A DNA stretch of 64,000 nt from Pelomonas cellulosilytica. Its GTDB lineage: Bacteria; Pseudomonadota; Gammaproteobacteria; Burkholderiales; Burkholderiaceae_C. Where the stretch lies: NCBI RefSeq assembly GCF_021353265.1, contig NZ_JAJTWU010000004.1:124001-188000 (forward strand). The letters run 5' to 3'. Below the pieces are notes generated by a model. That model did no database searches. It was not told the origin of the DNA and was given only the letters and a program-made list of their open reading frames with translations. This document shows, in pieces, positions 1 to 7,440 of this stretch (positions are counted from its first letter, which is position 1; each line of letters starts with the position of its first letter). Made by a program: the position numbers and the translations under genes.

Positions 1-434
1 GAGCGCTCCTGTGCTGCGAGCACTGCGAAGTACGCCGCGATGGCCGATGAACGAACCTGGGCCTTCGCGTTGGCCAGTTCGACCTGGGCGAGGTCACGGG
101 AGCGCTGAGCCGCATTCACGCGGGCGGTGCGCTTGCCGCCCAGCTCCAACGGAATGTTCAGCGTCGTCGTGGTCGTCCGTGTCGCGCTACGGGTGTCCTC
201 AACGCTTGCAGCGAGTTCCGGGTTGCGGAACGCGCCGGCCTGCCGGACGGAGCCATCCTGGGCCTCAAGCTCTCGCTGCGCCGCCGACACCACGAAGCTT
301 CGCGATGTCGCCAGCTCGAGCGCCTGTTCAAGGGTGAGGGTGTCTGCCGCCGTGTTTGTCGCCAGTTGGGCGCGGACGGTGAATGGGCTGAGCAATGCTG
401 CCGCCAGCCCGAGCGGCCAAAGAATTCTTCTCAT
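1..434 (-). CDS. czcC: CzcC/TolC-family outer membrane efflux protein, N-terminal part
   Basis: The gene runs off the left edge, so only about 144 N-terminal residues are visible. The start MRRILWPLGLAAALL is a signal peptide ending near VRAQ. It is followed by a TolC-type repeat (LTLEQALELA, RNPELAASVED, LNIPLELGGKR). Proteins of this family form the outer-membrane channel of CzcCBA or CusCBA RND heavy-metal pumps. The czcI-like gene 69 bases upstream on the same strand fits the classical czcI-czcC order. The czcB and czcA genes, if present, lie outside the window. The family is clear, but the metal specificity is inferred from neighbours. Confidence 0.85.
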   Translation of the reverse strand, partial: MRRILWPLGLAAALLSPFTVRAQLATNTAADTLTLEQALELATSRSFVVSAAQRELEAQDGSVRQAGAFRNPELAASVEDTRSATRTTTTTLNIPLELGGKRTARVNAAQRSRDLAQVELANAKAQVRSSAIAAYFAVLAAQER

Positions 435-503
435 CGAATCTCATAGGTTGAAACCAGGGATTCGGCGAGACGGGTGTGGTTGGAAGTCCTCCTGTCTCGC
501 CGG

Positions 504-890
504 CTAGGCGAGACGGCGCCACTGAGGGCGGTCTGGCGCTCGAGCGAGCGCAGATTCGTGGGCACCTGAGGTGCGAGGGACCAAGTCAGACGAGAGGCCA
601 GGAGCCGAGACGCCTTCTGCGGCGACGCAAGCGATGGCCGAACTGCTCATGTGGCAGGCGGCGCAGTCGTTGTCCACAACCGCTTTCTTCACAGTGGACT
701 TCTTCGCCGATACGTCGTGCGAGGACCCCTTGTGCTCGTGCTGATGGTGACCGAAGTGCTTGGAGGCCTCGGTGGTGGTTTCATGCTCGCAATACGCAGC
801 CGCAGAGCCCCATGCCACCTGAAGCGGCAGCAGCAAAGACAGCATCACCAGGAACGTGACGGTCAGGCGGTGGAAGCTGCGGAGGAGCAT
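504..890 (-). CDS. czcI: CzcI-family metal-resistance protein
   Basis: This 128-residue protein starts with a signal peptide (MLLRSFHRLTVTFLVMLSLLL, cleavage near VAWGSA). A His-rich stretch follows (HFGHHQHEHK, around residues 46-55), then a paired-cysteine motif, DCAACHM. Length, signal peptide and metal-ligand residues match CzcI, a small periplasmic protein encoded at the head of czc efflux operons and thought to modulate their induction. It lies just upstream of the czcC-like gene and downstream of the P-type ATPase, all on the minus strand. The exact function of CzcI is poorly established. Confidence 0.75.
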   Translation of the reverse strand: MLLRSFHRLTVTFLVMLSLLLPLQVAWGSAAAYCEHETTTEASKHFGHHQHEHKGSSHDVSAKKSTVKKAVVDNDCAACHMSSSAIACVAAEGVSAPGLSSDLVPRTSGAHESALARAPDRPQWRRLA

Positions 891-983
891 GGAAGAAGAA
901 GTCTAACCGTTGAGTTCATGTCACCGTGACATGACGCTCGCAGCCAGGCGCCGGCGCGGACATAGGCACACCGGTCCGGTTGT

Positions 984-3296
984 TCATGTGCGCGACTTCT
1001 CCACGCCACCGAGCAGGCGTAGACCGTTGAAGACAACCAGGAGGCTCGCACCCATGTCGGCGAAGACGGCCATCCACATCGTGGCACTGCCGAAAACGGC
1101 GAGCACGAAGAAGATGGCCTTGATGCCAAGCGCAAGGATGATGTTCTGCCAAAGGACTGCGTAGGTGCGCTTGGAAAGACGAATGGTCTCGGGCACCTTG
1201 CGCAGGTCGTCATTCATGACCAGCACGTCGGCCGCTTCTTTGGCGGTGTCGGTGCCGGCGCCGCCCATCGAGAAGCCCACGGCAGCCGCCGCCAGGCTGG
1301 GCGAGTCGTTGACGCCATCCCCGACCATGCCCGTCTGATGGGTCTGGCCCAGCTCGGAAATCACTTTGAGCTTGTCCTCGGGCAGCAGGTTGGCCCGGAC
1401 GTCGTCGATGCCTACCTGGCCAGCGATTGCCTTCGCGGTCGACGGGTTATCGCCGGTCAGCATGATGGACCGCACGCCGAGAGCATTCAGGTCGGCGACG
1501 GCCTGCTTGCTGGTCTCCTTGACGGTGTCGGCGACCGCGAACAGCGCGAGGACGCGCTCTTCGTCTGCCAGCAGCGACAACGTGCGTCCCAGTGCCTCGT
1601 GCTCTTCAAGCCGCACCTCCAGCTCGGCGGAGCACAGCCCACGCTCGTGAATCCAACGGTGGTTGCCGAGGATGTACTTGTGGCCATCGACGGCACCATG
1701 AACGCCACGGCCAATGTCGGCGCCGAAGTCATCGACGGGCAGCGCCTCCCCTTCCAGGCCGGTGGCAACGGCCTTGGATACCGGATGGTCGGAGCGTGAT
1801 GCCAGGCTCTTGGCAATGCGCAGCGCGTCGGCCTCAGGCAAACCTTGCAAGAGGACGGAGTTAGCGACCAAACGCGGCTTGCCCTCGGTCAACGTGCCGG
1901 TTTTGTCCAGCGCTACCACCTTGAGCTTGCGGGCCTCTTCCAGATATACGCCGCCCTTGATGAGGATGCCGTGGCGAGCCGCCGCTGCCAGACCGCTGAC
2001 GACCGTCACCGGTGTCGAAATGACGAGGGCGCAGGGACAGGCGATGACGAGGAGGACCAGGGCCTTGTAGACCGCCGTCATCCACGGCCAGCCCATAAGG
2101 AACGGCGTCCCGAGGGCCACGGCAAGCGCGAGCACGAAGATGGCCGGCGTGTAGATGGCCGCGAACTTGTCGACGAAGCGCTGCGTGGGCGCACGTTGGC
2201 CTTGAGCCTCCTCGACGGCGTGGATGATGCGTGCCAGCACCGTGTCGGCCGCAGGCTTGGTGACCTCGAACTCGAGCGAGCCGCTCTGGTTGATGGTTCC
2301 AGCGAAGACGTTGTCGCCAGGGGATTTGTCGACCGGGATGCTCTCGCCAGTCACAGGAGATTGGTCAACGGCGCCCTGCCCTGCGGTCACGCGCCCATCG
2401 AGGGCAAACCGCTCCCCAGGCTTCACGCGAGCAGTCGCGCCCACGGCGACAGACTTGGCATCAACGCTTGACCATGCGCCATCAGGCAGGCGCACTTCCA
2501 CCTGCGGTGGCGACAGCGCTAGCAGGCCGGTGATGGCGTTGCGGGCGCGTTCGACCGACCGTGCTTCGATGAGCTCGGCCAGGGAATACAGCGCCATGAC
2601 CATCGCGGCTTCGGGCCACTGCCCGATGAAGAAGGCACCGGCGACGGCAACTGACATCAGCGCGTTGATGTTCAGCCGACCGCGGAAAAGCGAGCTCAGT
2701 CCCTTCTTGAATACGCTCAGGCCGGAAAGCGCAATGGCGACCGCGGCGACGGGCATGCCAACCGCCTTCCAAACCGTAGTCTCCGGGGCCAGGAAGTGAA
2801 TGAGTTCGGCGGCAATGGCGACGAGCAGCGCTGCTACCAGCCGGGTCAGCTCGACGCGCTGGGCTTTGGCGGTGTCCTCCGCAGGAGGCGGTGCCGACAG
2901 CGTTTCGGTCTTGAAGCCGAGGCTGTTGATGGCAGCTATGACCGGTTCCCAGCTTGAGAGCGGGGTGTCGACGCTCAGGGCGCGTACGGGAAGGTCGAAC
3001 CGCAGCCCGCGCACCTCAGGGAGGTGCTCAAGGGCACGGCGAATCTGTCCCTCTTCGGTCGGACAGTCCATCGCAGGGATACGCAGCAGCAGCCCGCCCC
3101 TCGCCGAGGTCGTGGGGGCGTGCCGCTCCGTGCCACAGGTAGAACCGCAACACGACGCCTCGTGCCCGTGTGCATGACCGTGACTCTGGTCGTGGTCGTG
3201 GTCGTGGTCGTGGCCAGGGTGGTCATGCTCCTCGCCATGCGTGTGTCCATGATCATGGCTATGGTCGGCGTAGTCGTGGTGGCAGTGGCTGCTCAT
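984..3296 (-). CDS. zntA: Zn2+/Cd2+/Pb2+-translocating P1B-type ATPase
   Basis: This 770-residue protein should pump soft divalent metals out of the cytoplasm. A very His/Asp-rich tail (about residues 3-50) and a CC-x3-C cluster precede one HMA-like domain, whose metal motif reads MDCPTEE near residue 76. The transmembrane CPC motif lies near residue 420 (ACPCALVIS), the phosphorylated Asp in DKTGT near 464, and the hinge in GDGVND near 659. The ATG at 3296 is preferred. An in-frame TTG at 3332 would put the start inside the -10 box of the regulator-controlled promoter. It is divergent from the MerR-family gene, the usual zntA/cadA arrangement. Metal preference among Zn, Cd and Pb cannot be read from the sequence. 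Confidence 0.93.
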   Translation of the reverse strand: MSSHCHHDYADHSHDHGHTHGEEHDHPGHDHDHDHDQSHGHAHGHEASCCGSTCGTERHAPTTSARGGLLLRIPAMDCPTEEGQIRRALEHLPEVRGLRFDLPVRALSVDTPLSSWEPVIAAINSLGFKTETLSAPPPAEDTAKAQRVELTRLVAALLVAIAAELIHFLAPETTVWKAVGMPVAAVAIALSGLSVFKKGLSSLFRGRLNINALMSVAVAGAFFIGQWPEAAMVMALYSLAELIEARSVERARNAITGLLALSPPQVEVRLPDGAWSSVDAKSVAVGATARVKPGERFALDGRVTAGQGAVDQSPVTGESIPVDKSPGDNVFAGTINQSGSLEFEVTKPAADTVLARIIHAVEEAQGQRAPTQRFVDKFAAIYTPAIFVLALAVALGTPFLMGWPWMTAVYKALVLLVIACPCALVISTPVTVVSGLAAAARHGILIKGGVYLEEARKLKVVALDKTGTLTEGKPRLVANSVLLQGLPEADALRIAKSLASRSDHPVSKAVATGLEGEALPVDDFGADIGRGVHGAVDGHKYILGNHRWIHERGLCSAELEVRLEEHEALGRTLSLLADEERVLALFAVADTVKETSKQAVADLNALGVRSIMLTGDNPSTAKAIAGQVGIDDVRANLLPEDKLKVISELGQTHQTGMVGDGVNDSPSLAAAAVGFSMGGAGTDTAKEAADVLVMNDDLRKVPETIRLSKRTYAVLWQNIILALGIKAIFFVLAVFGSATMWMAVFADMGASLLVVFNGLRLLGGVEKSRT

Positions 3297-3323
3297 TTTG
3301 GCGATTTCGATCGGGGCAAGGAT

Positions 3324-3354
3324 ATTTGACAACCTGTAGTTACTACAGAGTCAA
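3324..3354 (-). promoter_or_regulatory. MerR-type divergent promoter and operator
   Basis: Read on the minus strand, a -35 box TTGACT (3349-3354) is followed by a 19-base spacer and a -10-like TCAAAT (3324-3329). The spacer contains the perfect dyad CTGTAGT-N-ACTACAG (3334-3348). A long 19-base spacer with a central dyad is typical of promoters that MerR-family activators untwist. On the plus strand a TTGACA (3326-3331) overlaps the same operator and may serve the regulator gene. Confidence 0.85.
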
Positions 3355-3392
3355 GTCCCTATACTTTCACGGTAACGAGCCTTGGAGCGATC

Positions 3393-3845
3393 GTGAGAAT
3401 CGGGGACCTATCCACCGCGTCAGCCACTCCCATCGAGACCATCCGCTTCTACGAGAAGGAAGGTCTGCTCCCCGCTCCGGGTAGGACGCAGGGGAACTTC
3501 AGGGTCTACGAGGCGCCGCACCTGGAACGGCTGCAGTTCATTCGGTATTGCCGAGGCCTGGACATGTCGCTCGACGAGGTTCGGGTGCTGCTCCGCTTCA
3601 AGGACGCACCGACCGAAGACTGCGGCGACGTCAATTCCCTGCTGGACGAACACATCGGGCACGTGTCCAAGCGCATCAAGGAGCTGCGTGTGCTGGAAAG
3701 GGAGCTTAAGCAGCTGAGGCAGCGTTGCGGCACCGACCGGCCTGCAGACCAGTGCGGCATCCTCGTCGGGCTGGAGGAAGCGTCGCAGGAGCCAGCTGCG
3801 CCCCTGAAGGAACACAGGCACTTGCGTTCGGTGCATGGCCACTGA
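3393..3845 (+). CDS. PbrR/CadR-type MerR-family metal-responsive regulator
   Basis: This 150-residue regulator has a MerR winged helix-turn-helix at the N-terminus (IETIRFYEKEGLL, around 14-26) and a long dimerisation helix. Cysteines fall at 77, 112 and 121. A C-x8-C pair after Cys77 is the spacing of the lead-responsive PbrR691, whereas CadR has a shorter spacing. The tail HRHLRSVHGH is His-rich, as in CadR. The start is GTG at 3393. The protein should bind the dyad at 3334-3348 and switch on the divergent ATPase gene in metal. Pb versus Cd/Zn response is an inference from cysteine spacing. Confidence 0.9.
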   Translation: MRIGDLSTASATPIETIRFYEKEGLLPAPGRTQGNFRVYEAPHLERLQFIRYCRGLDMSLDEVRVLLRFKDAPTEDCGDVNSLLDEHIGHVSKRIKELRVLERELKQLRQRCGTDRPADQCGILVGLEEASQEPAAPLKEHRHLRSVHGH

Positions 3846-4209
3846 GTTGGGATGCGCTGGGAATGCAAAGCGAGTCGGCCTTCGAGTCGCTGCTGCTGTT
3901 GTTCCGCTAACGGGGTGGCCGTCCAGCATCCGACCGAGCTGACCCACTTCTAGGGCGATAAGCTCAAGAGCGCTGTACCGCACTTGGCCTTCGGTGGGTG
4001 GTGGTCGGACGGGCGCTATCGAACGAAGGCATTTGCAGCCATCTCTCGCGGCCTTGCTGAAGTGCGCTACGGCTTTCGGAAAGCCTGCAGCTGCGTTGGT
4101 TGACGTGAGAGATGTCCTAGCGGCATCGCGCTGAGCCGCGGCTTGGCAAGTCGAGGGGCCAATATGATATTCACCGAACTATTCATTGGGCTATTCGCGG
4201 AGACTCAAG
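3846..4209. other. Intergenic stretch with no recognisable gene
   Basis: These 364 bases between the regulator and the yjjJ-like fragment carry no reading frame that I recognise in any frame. The right part is AT-richer (around 4161-4195) and could hold a promoter for the fragment that follows. No inverted repeats typical of IS ends were noticed. Confidence 0.4.
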
Positions 4210-4405
4210 ATGGCAATCCGGCACCCCGATGTGGCGCACGAAATTGAGCATGCGCTACGTAGGGGCCGAATGTCAGCTGCCCGACTTGTTGCCGCGCTTG
4301 GAATCAGCCAGCCAACTTTTCGTTTGAGTCCCACGGTCACCTCGTTCCGGGTCAGTAACGAACGCACTCCTCAGTACGCACTGCTGCGCCAACTGCCTCT
4401 CGGCC
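4210..4405 (+). pseudogene. Decayed 5' fragment of a YjjJ/HipA-like gene
   Basis: An ATG at 4210 opens MAIRHPDVAHEIEHAL, followed by AARLVAALGISQPTF and TPQYALLRQLPLGPA. These match the winged-helix start of the YjjJ branch of HipA-family proteins (helix-turn-helix, then a 'TQYALLRPLPLG'-type segment). The middle is garbled, and the kinase-like HipA body is missing because the sequence passes straight into an IS3-family transposase tail. It is a remnant with no expected function. The family assignment is from memory of the N-terminal pattern. Confidence 0.5.
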
Positions 4406-4567
4406 CGGCACGACGTGTATCTCGAGTCCCGCCAGCGCAATCCGGCGCGCTGGTCAGGCAACACACGCGACTGGTCGCATATTGAGGTGGTCATGCTCAG
4501 CCCAGAGCGCGACTCTGTCGTCGCTGCGACCCGGCCCAGCAAGGATAGTCAGCCATTGGCTGCATAG
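4406..4567 (+). pseudogene. C-terminal remnant of an IS3-family transposase (orfB)
   Basis: In a frame different from the preceding fragment, the sequence reads RHDVYLESRQRNPARWSG, then NTRDWSHIEVVML, SPERDSVV and finally PLAA followed by TAG at 4565-4567. This is the characteristic end of IS3-family OrfB integrases (RWSG-x-TR-x-W ... LNPER ... LAA-stop). Only about 53 codons survive and the catalytic DDE core is gone. The bases after the stop (GCCGAGGCGACAA) resemble the usual 3' flank of such elements. It abuts the yjjJ-like fragment, which it probably interrupted. Confidence 0.7.
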
Positions 4568-4838
4568 CCGAGGCGACAAGTTGCTTGACGCGCGCCGCCC
4601 CGCCAGTCGGATCGACGAGCTGCTGCCCAATCGCTGGTCACCGAGCTCGAGACCGTTCGCCGTTGGACGGCGACTCCCATCCCCGGTGTCAGGGGCTGGG
4701 TCAAACACGCTGCCTCTTGACCGTCAAGGTGTGTCGCCACGCGCTTACGTCAGGTTGAGTTTGCCGGCACTTACCCCCGGAAGTTGCCCCGTCAGATGTA
4801 GGAAGGCGGCGCATTTGCCCCGACCCTGGCGGACAAAG
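4568..4838. other. Non-coding mosaic between the IS remnant and the ssrA terminator
   Basis: No intact gene is visible. A short stretch around 4605-4640 (reading SRIDELLPNRW on the plus strand) is reminiscent of the end of IS66-type transposases. The match is too short to call. This is the last stretch before the tmRNA and looks like insertion-sequence debris. Confidence 0.35.
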
Positions 4839-4875
4839 AAAAAGGCCTAAGTCGTTGATTGACCTAGGCCTTTTT
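4839..4875 (-). terminator. Rho-independent terminator of ssrA
   Basis: AAAAAGGCCTA (4839-4849) is the exact reverse complement of TAGGCCTTTTT (4865-4875), giving an 11-base-pair stem. The T-run lies at its end in both orientations. It lies 31 bases beyond the CCA end of the tmRNA on the minus strand and could also act on plus-strand transcripts. Confidence 0.85.
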
Positions 4876-4906
4876 GACTTCAGCGCACCTTCGCTGAACT
4901 CTTAGA

Positions 4907-5279
4907 TGGTGGAGCCGGCGGGAATTGAACCCGCGTCCGCAAGCCATCACCGGGCAGTTCTACATGTTTAGCCAGCTGATTTGAATCTCACGGTCAACTC
5001 GCGCAGTGGCACGCTAGCTTTCCCGCCAGTCACTAAATCTCGCGCCGCACCGAGTGACCCGATACGACGCCAGCCGATGTGAGTGACTTCTCAGCCTTGC
5101 CCCTTGCGGAACTCAGCCCGGCCCATCGGCCTGCCGTTGAGAAGCTCATCCGCAATTAAGCGGCGAGTGCGAACGTAGAGTCGTTTGCAGTTACTTTGTT
5201 TCCAGTGGTTTTACGAGCGAACTGGTGCTCGACATGCCCTACTCCAGATCCGCACCCACGTCGAAACCAGGTCGGCCCC
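4907..5279 (-). ncRNA. ssrA: tmRNA (SsrA)
   Basis: This is a 373-base transfer-messenger RNA, the ribosome rescue RNA. The 5' end begins GGGGCCGACCTGGTTTCGACG (from 5279), and the 3' end closes with the T-arm GGAATTGAACCCGC-type sequence and CTCCACCA (4907). The tag frame sits at 5156-5188. A strong terminator follows at 4839-4875. The gene starts only 13 bases after the gph stop codon. Its 3' end faces the metal-resistance/IS region, which fits use as an integration site. Confidence 0.96.
5156..5188 (-). other. tmRNA proteolysis-tag reading frame
   Basis: The resume codon GCA (5186-5188) opens ANDSTFALAA followed by TAA (5156-5158). With the alanine carried by tmRNA itself the added tag is AANDSTFALAA. 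The ALAA end is the standard signal for ClpXP/ClpAP degradation. Confidence 0.93.
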
Positions 5280-5289
5280 AGAACGTCGT

Positions 5290-5316
5290 AGTTTAGGCCA
5301 CCTTGAGCGCTTTCAA
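5290..5316 (-). promoter_or_regulatory. Candidate ssrA promoter inside the end of gph
   Basis: On the minus strand TTGAAA (5311-5316, five of six consensus bases) and TAAACT (5290-5295) lie 15 bases apart. The -10 ends 10 bases before the tmRNA 5' end. The TAA of the -10 is the gph stop codon. Spacing is shorter than the ideal 17, so processing from a gph read-through transcript remains possible. Confidence 0.45.
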
Positions 5317-5970
5317 GAGATCGCGAGGCGCAAGCAGTTCAATATCTGCACGCCAGCTGCTAGGCTCGGCGTGCGGGCCGAGGTAGCCCCAGCGTGCCAC
5401 CGCCGTCGCCATGCCGGCGGCCCTCCCTGCCGTGATGTCGCGCGCGTCGTCACCGACATAGAGACACGTCGATGGCTGGACGTTCAGGCGACGCGCCGCT
5501 TCCAGAAGCGGCTCGGGATGCGGCTTGGTAAAGCCGGTCGTGTCTCCACCCACGATGGCCGCTGCGCTCAAGCCCAACGCAGCGGCAAGCGGTAGTGCGA
5601 AGCGCTCGGCCTTGTTGGTGACGATTCCCCAGCGCAGGCCTGCAGCGTCCAGGGCGGCCAGCTCCTCGGCGACACCATCGAACAGATGGGTGTTGTCATG
5701 CATGACCCGCTCGTATCGCTCAAGGAACTCTTGCCTGAGGTTGTCGTATGCCGCATCGCCCGGCGCGACGCCGAACGCTTGGCCGAGCATGCCGCGAGCG
5801 CCCGATCCGCCGTGGGGCCGGTATTGCTCCACCGGCAATGCCGCCAAGCCGCGGTCCAGGCGCATGGCATTTGCGGCTCGCCCGAGGTCCGGCGCGCTGT
5901 CGATCAGCGTGCCGTCCAGATCGAAAAGCACGACTTCCAGATGCGCCCACCGGGCAGCCGGCGGTGTCAT
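5293..5970 (-). CDS. gph: Phosphoglycolate phosphatase
   Basis: This 225-residue HAD-superfamily hydrolase removes phosphate from 2-phosphoglycolate. Motif [16 protein letters not shown] lies near residue 15, motif II is in GIVTNKAE, the Lys in FTKPHPEPL, and motif IV is YVGDDARDI. All catalytic residues are present. The ATG at 5970 is chosen because it overlaps the ubiG stop (ATGA). An upstream TTG at 5985 would only lengthen the overlap. The ubiG-gph pair is conserved in many proteobacteria and the two are probably co-translated. Confidence 0.94.
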   Translation of the reverse strand: MTPPAARWAHLEVVLFDLDGTLIDSAPDLGRAANAMRLDRGLAALPVEQYRPHGGSGARGMLGQAFGVAPGDAAYDNLRQEFLERYERVMHDNTHLFDGVAEELAALDAAGLRWGIVTNKAERFALPLAAALGLSAAAIVGGDTTGFTKPHPEPLLEAARRLNVQPSTCLYVGDDARDITAGRAAGMATAVARWGYLGPHAEPSSWRADIELLAPRDLLKALKVA

Positions 5971-6671
5971 AGCGGCCGCCGGCAAGCCACCAGGTAATTG
6001 ACGTCGGTGTCGCTGCCCAGGCTATAGCGTTGGGTGATCGGGTTGTAGGTGAGGCCGCGGCTGGCCTGGGCTTCCAGTCCGGCATCACGGCAGAACTGCG
6101 CCAGCTCGGATGGCCTGATGAACCGGGCGTACTCGTGCGTGCCCTTGGGAAGCATGCTCAGCACGTATTCGGCACCGACGATGGCCAGCATGAACGATTT
6201 GGCATTGCGGTTCAGCGTCGACAGGAAGACCCAGCCGCCCGGCTTCACCAGCTCGGCGCAGGCGCGCACGACAGACGCGGGGTCCGGCACGTGCTCGAGC
6301 ATCTCCATGCAGGTAACGACGTCGAAGCCCGAAGGCTGCTCAGCCGCGAGCGCCTCGACGGCCACCTCGCGGTACTCGACGCCTTCCGTGCCTGCCTCCA
6401 TTGCGTGCAGCTCGGCGACGCGCAGCGGCTTGGTCGACAGGTCTATGCCCAGCACCTGGGCGCCGGCCCGGGCCATCGCGTCGCTCAGGATGCCGCCGCC
6501 GCACCCCACGTCGACAACTCTTCTGCCGGCAAGTGGGCACAGCTGCTGGATCCATCCCAGCCGCAAGGGATTGATCTGGTGCAGCGGCTTGAAGTCGCTT
6601 TCAGGATCCCACCAGCGGTGGGCCAGCTCGCCGAACTTGGCGAGCTCCTGCGGATCGGCATTGATCGTCAT
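5967..6671 (-). CDS. ubiG: Ubiquinone biosynthesis O-methyltransferase UbiG
   Basis: This 234-residue class I SAM-dependent methyltransferase carries out both O-methylations of ubiquinone synthesis. The SAM motif [12 protein letters not shown] lies near residues 50-61. The family-typical start [19 protein letters not shown] and the segment [15 protein letters not shown] are clear. The start is ATG at 6671. Its stop overlaps the gph start by four bases. Only about 15 bases separate it from the end of the group II intron relic, so any promoter of its own must lie inside intron sequence, or the gene depends on read-through of the ompA terminator. Confidence 0.95.
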   Translation of the reverse strand: MTINADPQELAKFGELAHRWWDPESDFKPLHQINPLRLGWIQQLCPLAGRRVVDVGCGGGILSDAMARAGAQVLGIDLSTKPLRVAELHAMEAGTEGVEYREVAVEALAAEQPSGFDVVTCMEMLEHVPDPASVVRACAELVKPGGWVFLSTLNRNAKSFMLAIVGAEYVLSMLPKGTHEYARFIRPSELAQFCRDAGLEAQASRGLTYNPITQRYSLGSDTDVNYLVACRRPL

Positions 6672-6686
6672 GACGGTATCTGGAAA

Positions 6687-7376
6687 ATCGGCATAGGGAA
6701 GCTCAATCTTAGGAGGTGCCCCTGCCACACCACCGGGCGTGCGGGTCCGCGCCCGGCGGTTCGAGCGCTTGAGGTCGTGAGAGTCTGGGCAGGCCCAGTC
6801 GGTCGAACCAGGCGATGGTGAGCACGCGGTTGAGGAATTTGCCGCTGTAGCGCCACCAGCAGCGGCTGTTCGCCGCCACCTGTCGTGCAACCTGCGGCGC
6901 GGTCCCCAGACCGAGCAGTTCCCGGTAGATGGTGGTGCCGCGTTTCCACTGTTTGAGTTGGATGGCTCGCAGCCGGTGGCATAGCTACTCGTCCAGCTCG
7001 CGCCTGTCCGGCGCGCCCTTGTTGGCCTTGACCCGCTTCCACGCCGCTTGCAGGTTCTCTCTCGTCAGCGCCGCCTTCAGCAGGGGCACCTGTCCCCACC
7101 GTCGACCTTGCCGCCCATGTGCCCTGGTGTTCCTGGGGCGGGCCGCAGGCTTCGTCGCTGGAGGGGTCAAGCCCGGCTTCGCCATGCGCTACGCCTACCC
7201 GCCCGGGTTGCCCCGACATCTGACGCATGGCCTTCGACATTCCCAGGTCCTCGGTCACTTGCTCTCGTTCGGTCCTTCGCCTCTCGCTGGTGGCCTCGGC
7301 GGCCCCGCTAACCATTCCCCTTACCGGGCTGGTAGAGGACTTTCACCTCCAAGTAGGTGCGCCCTGCCGGGCGCAC
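6687..7376 (-). mobile_element. Deleted group II intron (class C type), about 690 bases
   Basis: Read on the minus strand, the element starts GTGCGCCCGGCAGGGCGCAC directly behind the ompA terminator. It continues with the domain I text GGAGGTGAAAGTCCTCTACC. Near its end it has a domain V-like hairpin (CGCCGGGCGCGGACCCGCA, around 6732-6752) and closes near CCTATGCCGAT. Group IIC introns insert just after terminator hairpins, exactly as here. A full-length copy would be near 1.9 kb. Most of the reverse-transcriptase gene is missing, so it cannot move by itself. The 3' boundary is uncertain by a few bases. Confidence 0.85.
6709..7185 (-). pseudogene. Internally deleted group II intron reverse transcriptase/maturase
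   Basis: The N-terminal frame (from 7185) reads [19 protein letters not shown] and [11 protein letters not shown], the usual start of LtrA-like proteins. A TAG at 6985-6987 follows. Beyond it, in the same frame, are the C-terminal segments [43 protein letters not shown] and [14 protein letters not shown], ending with TAA at 6709. The whole catalytic RT core (YADD region) is absent. The deletion joined the two ends with a stop codon near the junction, so no active maturase can be made. Confidence 0.85.
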
Positions 7377-7380
7377 CAAG

Positions 7381-7413
7381 AAAAAAGCCCCGACGGCGGG
7401 CCGTGCGGGGCTT
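7381..7413 (-). terminator. Rho-independent terminator of ompA
   Basis: On the minus strand AAAGCCCCG, a GC-rich loop and CGGGGCTTTTTT form a stem with a six-T tail, 28 bases after the ompA stop. The group II intron starts four bases after the T-run. Confidence 0.9.
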
Positions 7414-7440
7414 TGTGCAAGGCGCCCGAAGGCGCAGAGC

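Noticed and set aside
3160-3260. Tandem repeat of GTGGTC/GTCGTG units
   Set aside because: It encodes the His/Asp-rich metal-binding tail of the ATPase and is explained by its codons.
3297-3332. Longer start (TTG 3332) for the P-type ATPase
   Set aside because: It would place the start codon inside the predicted -10 region of its own promoter.
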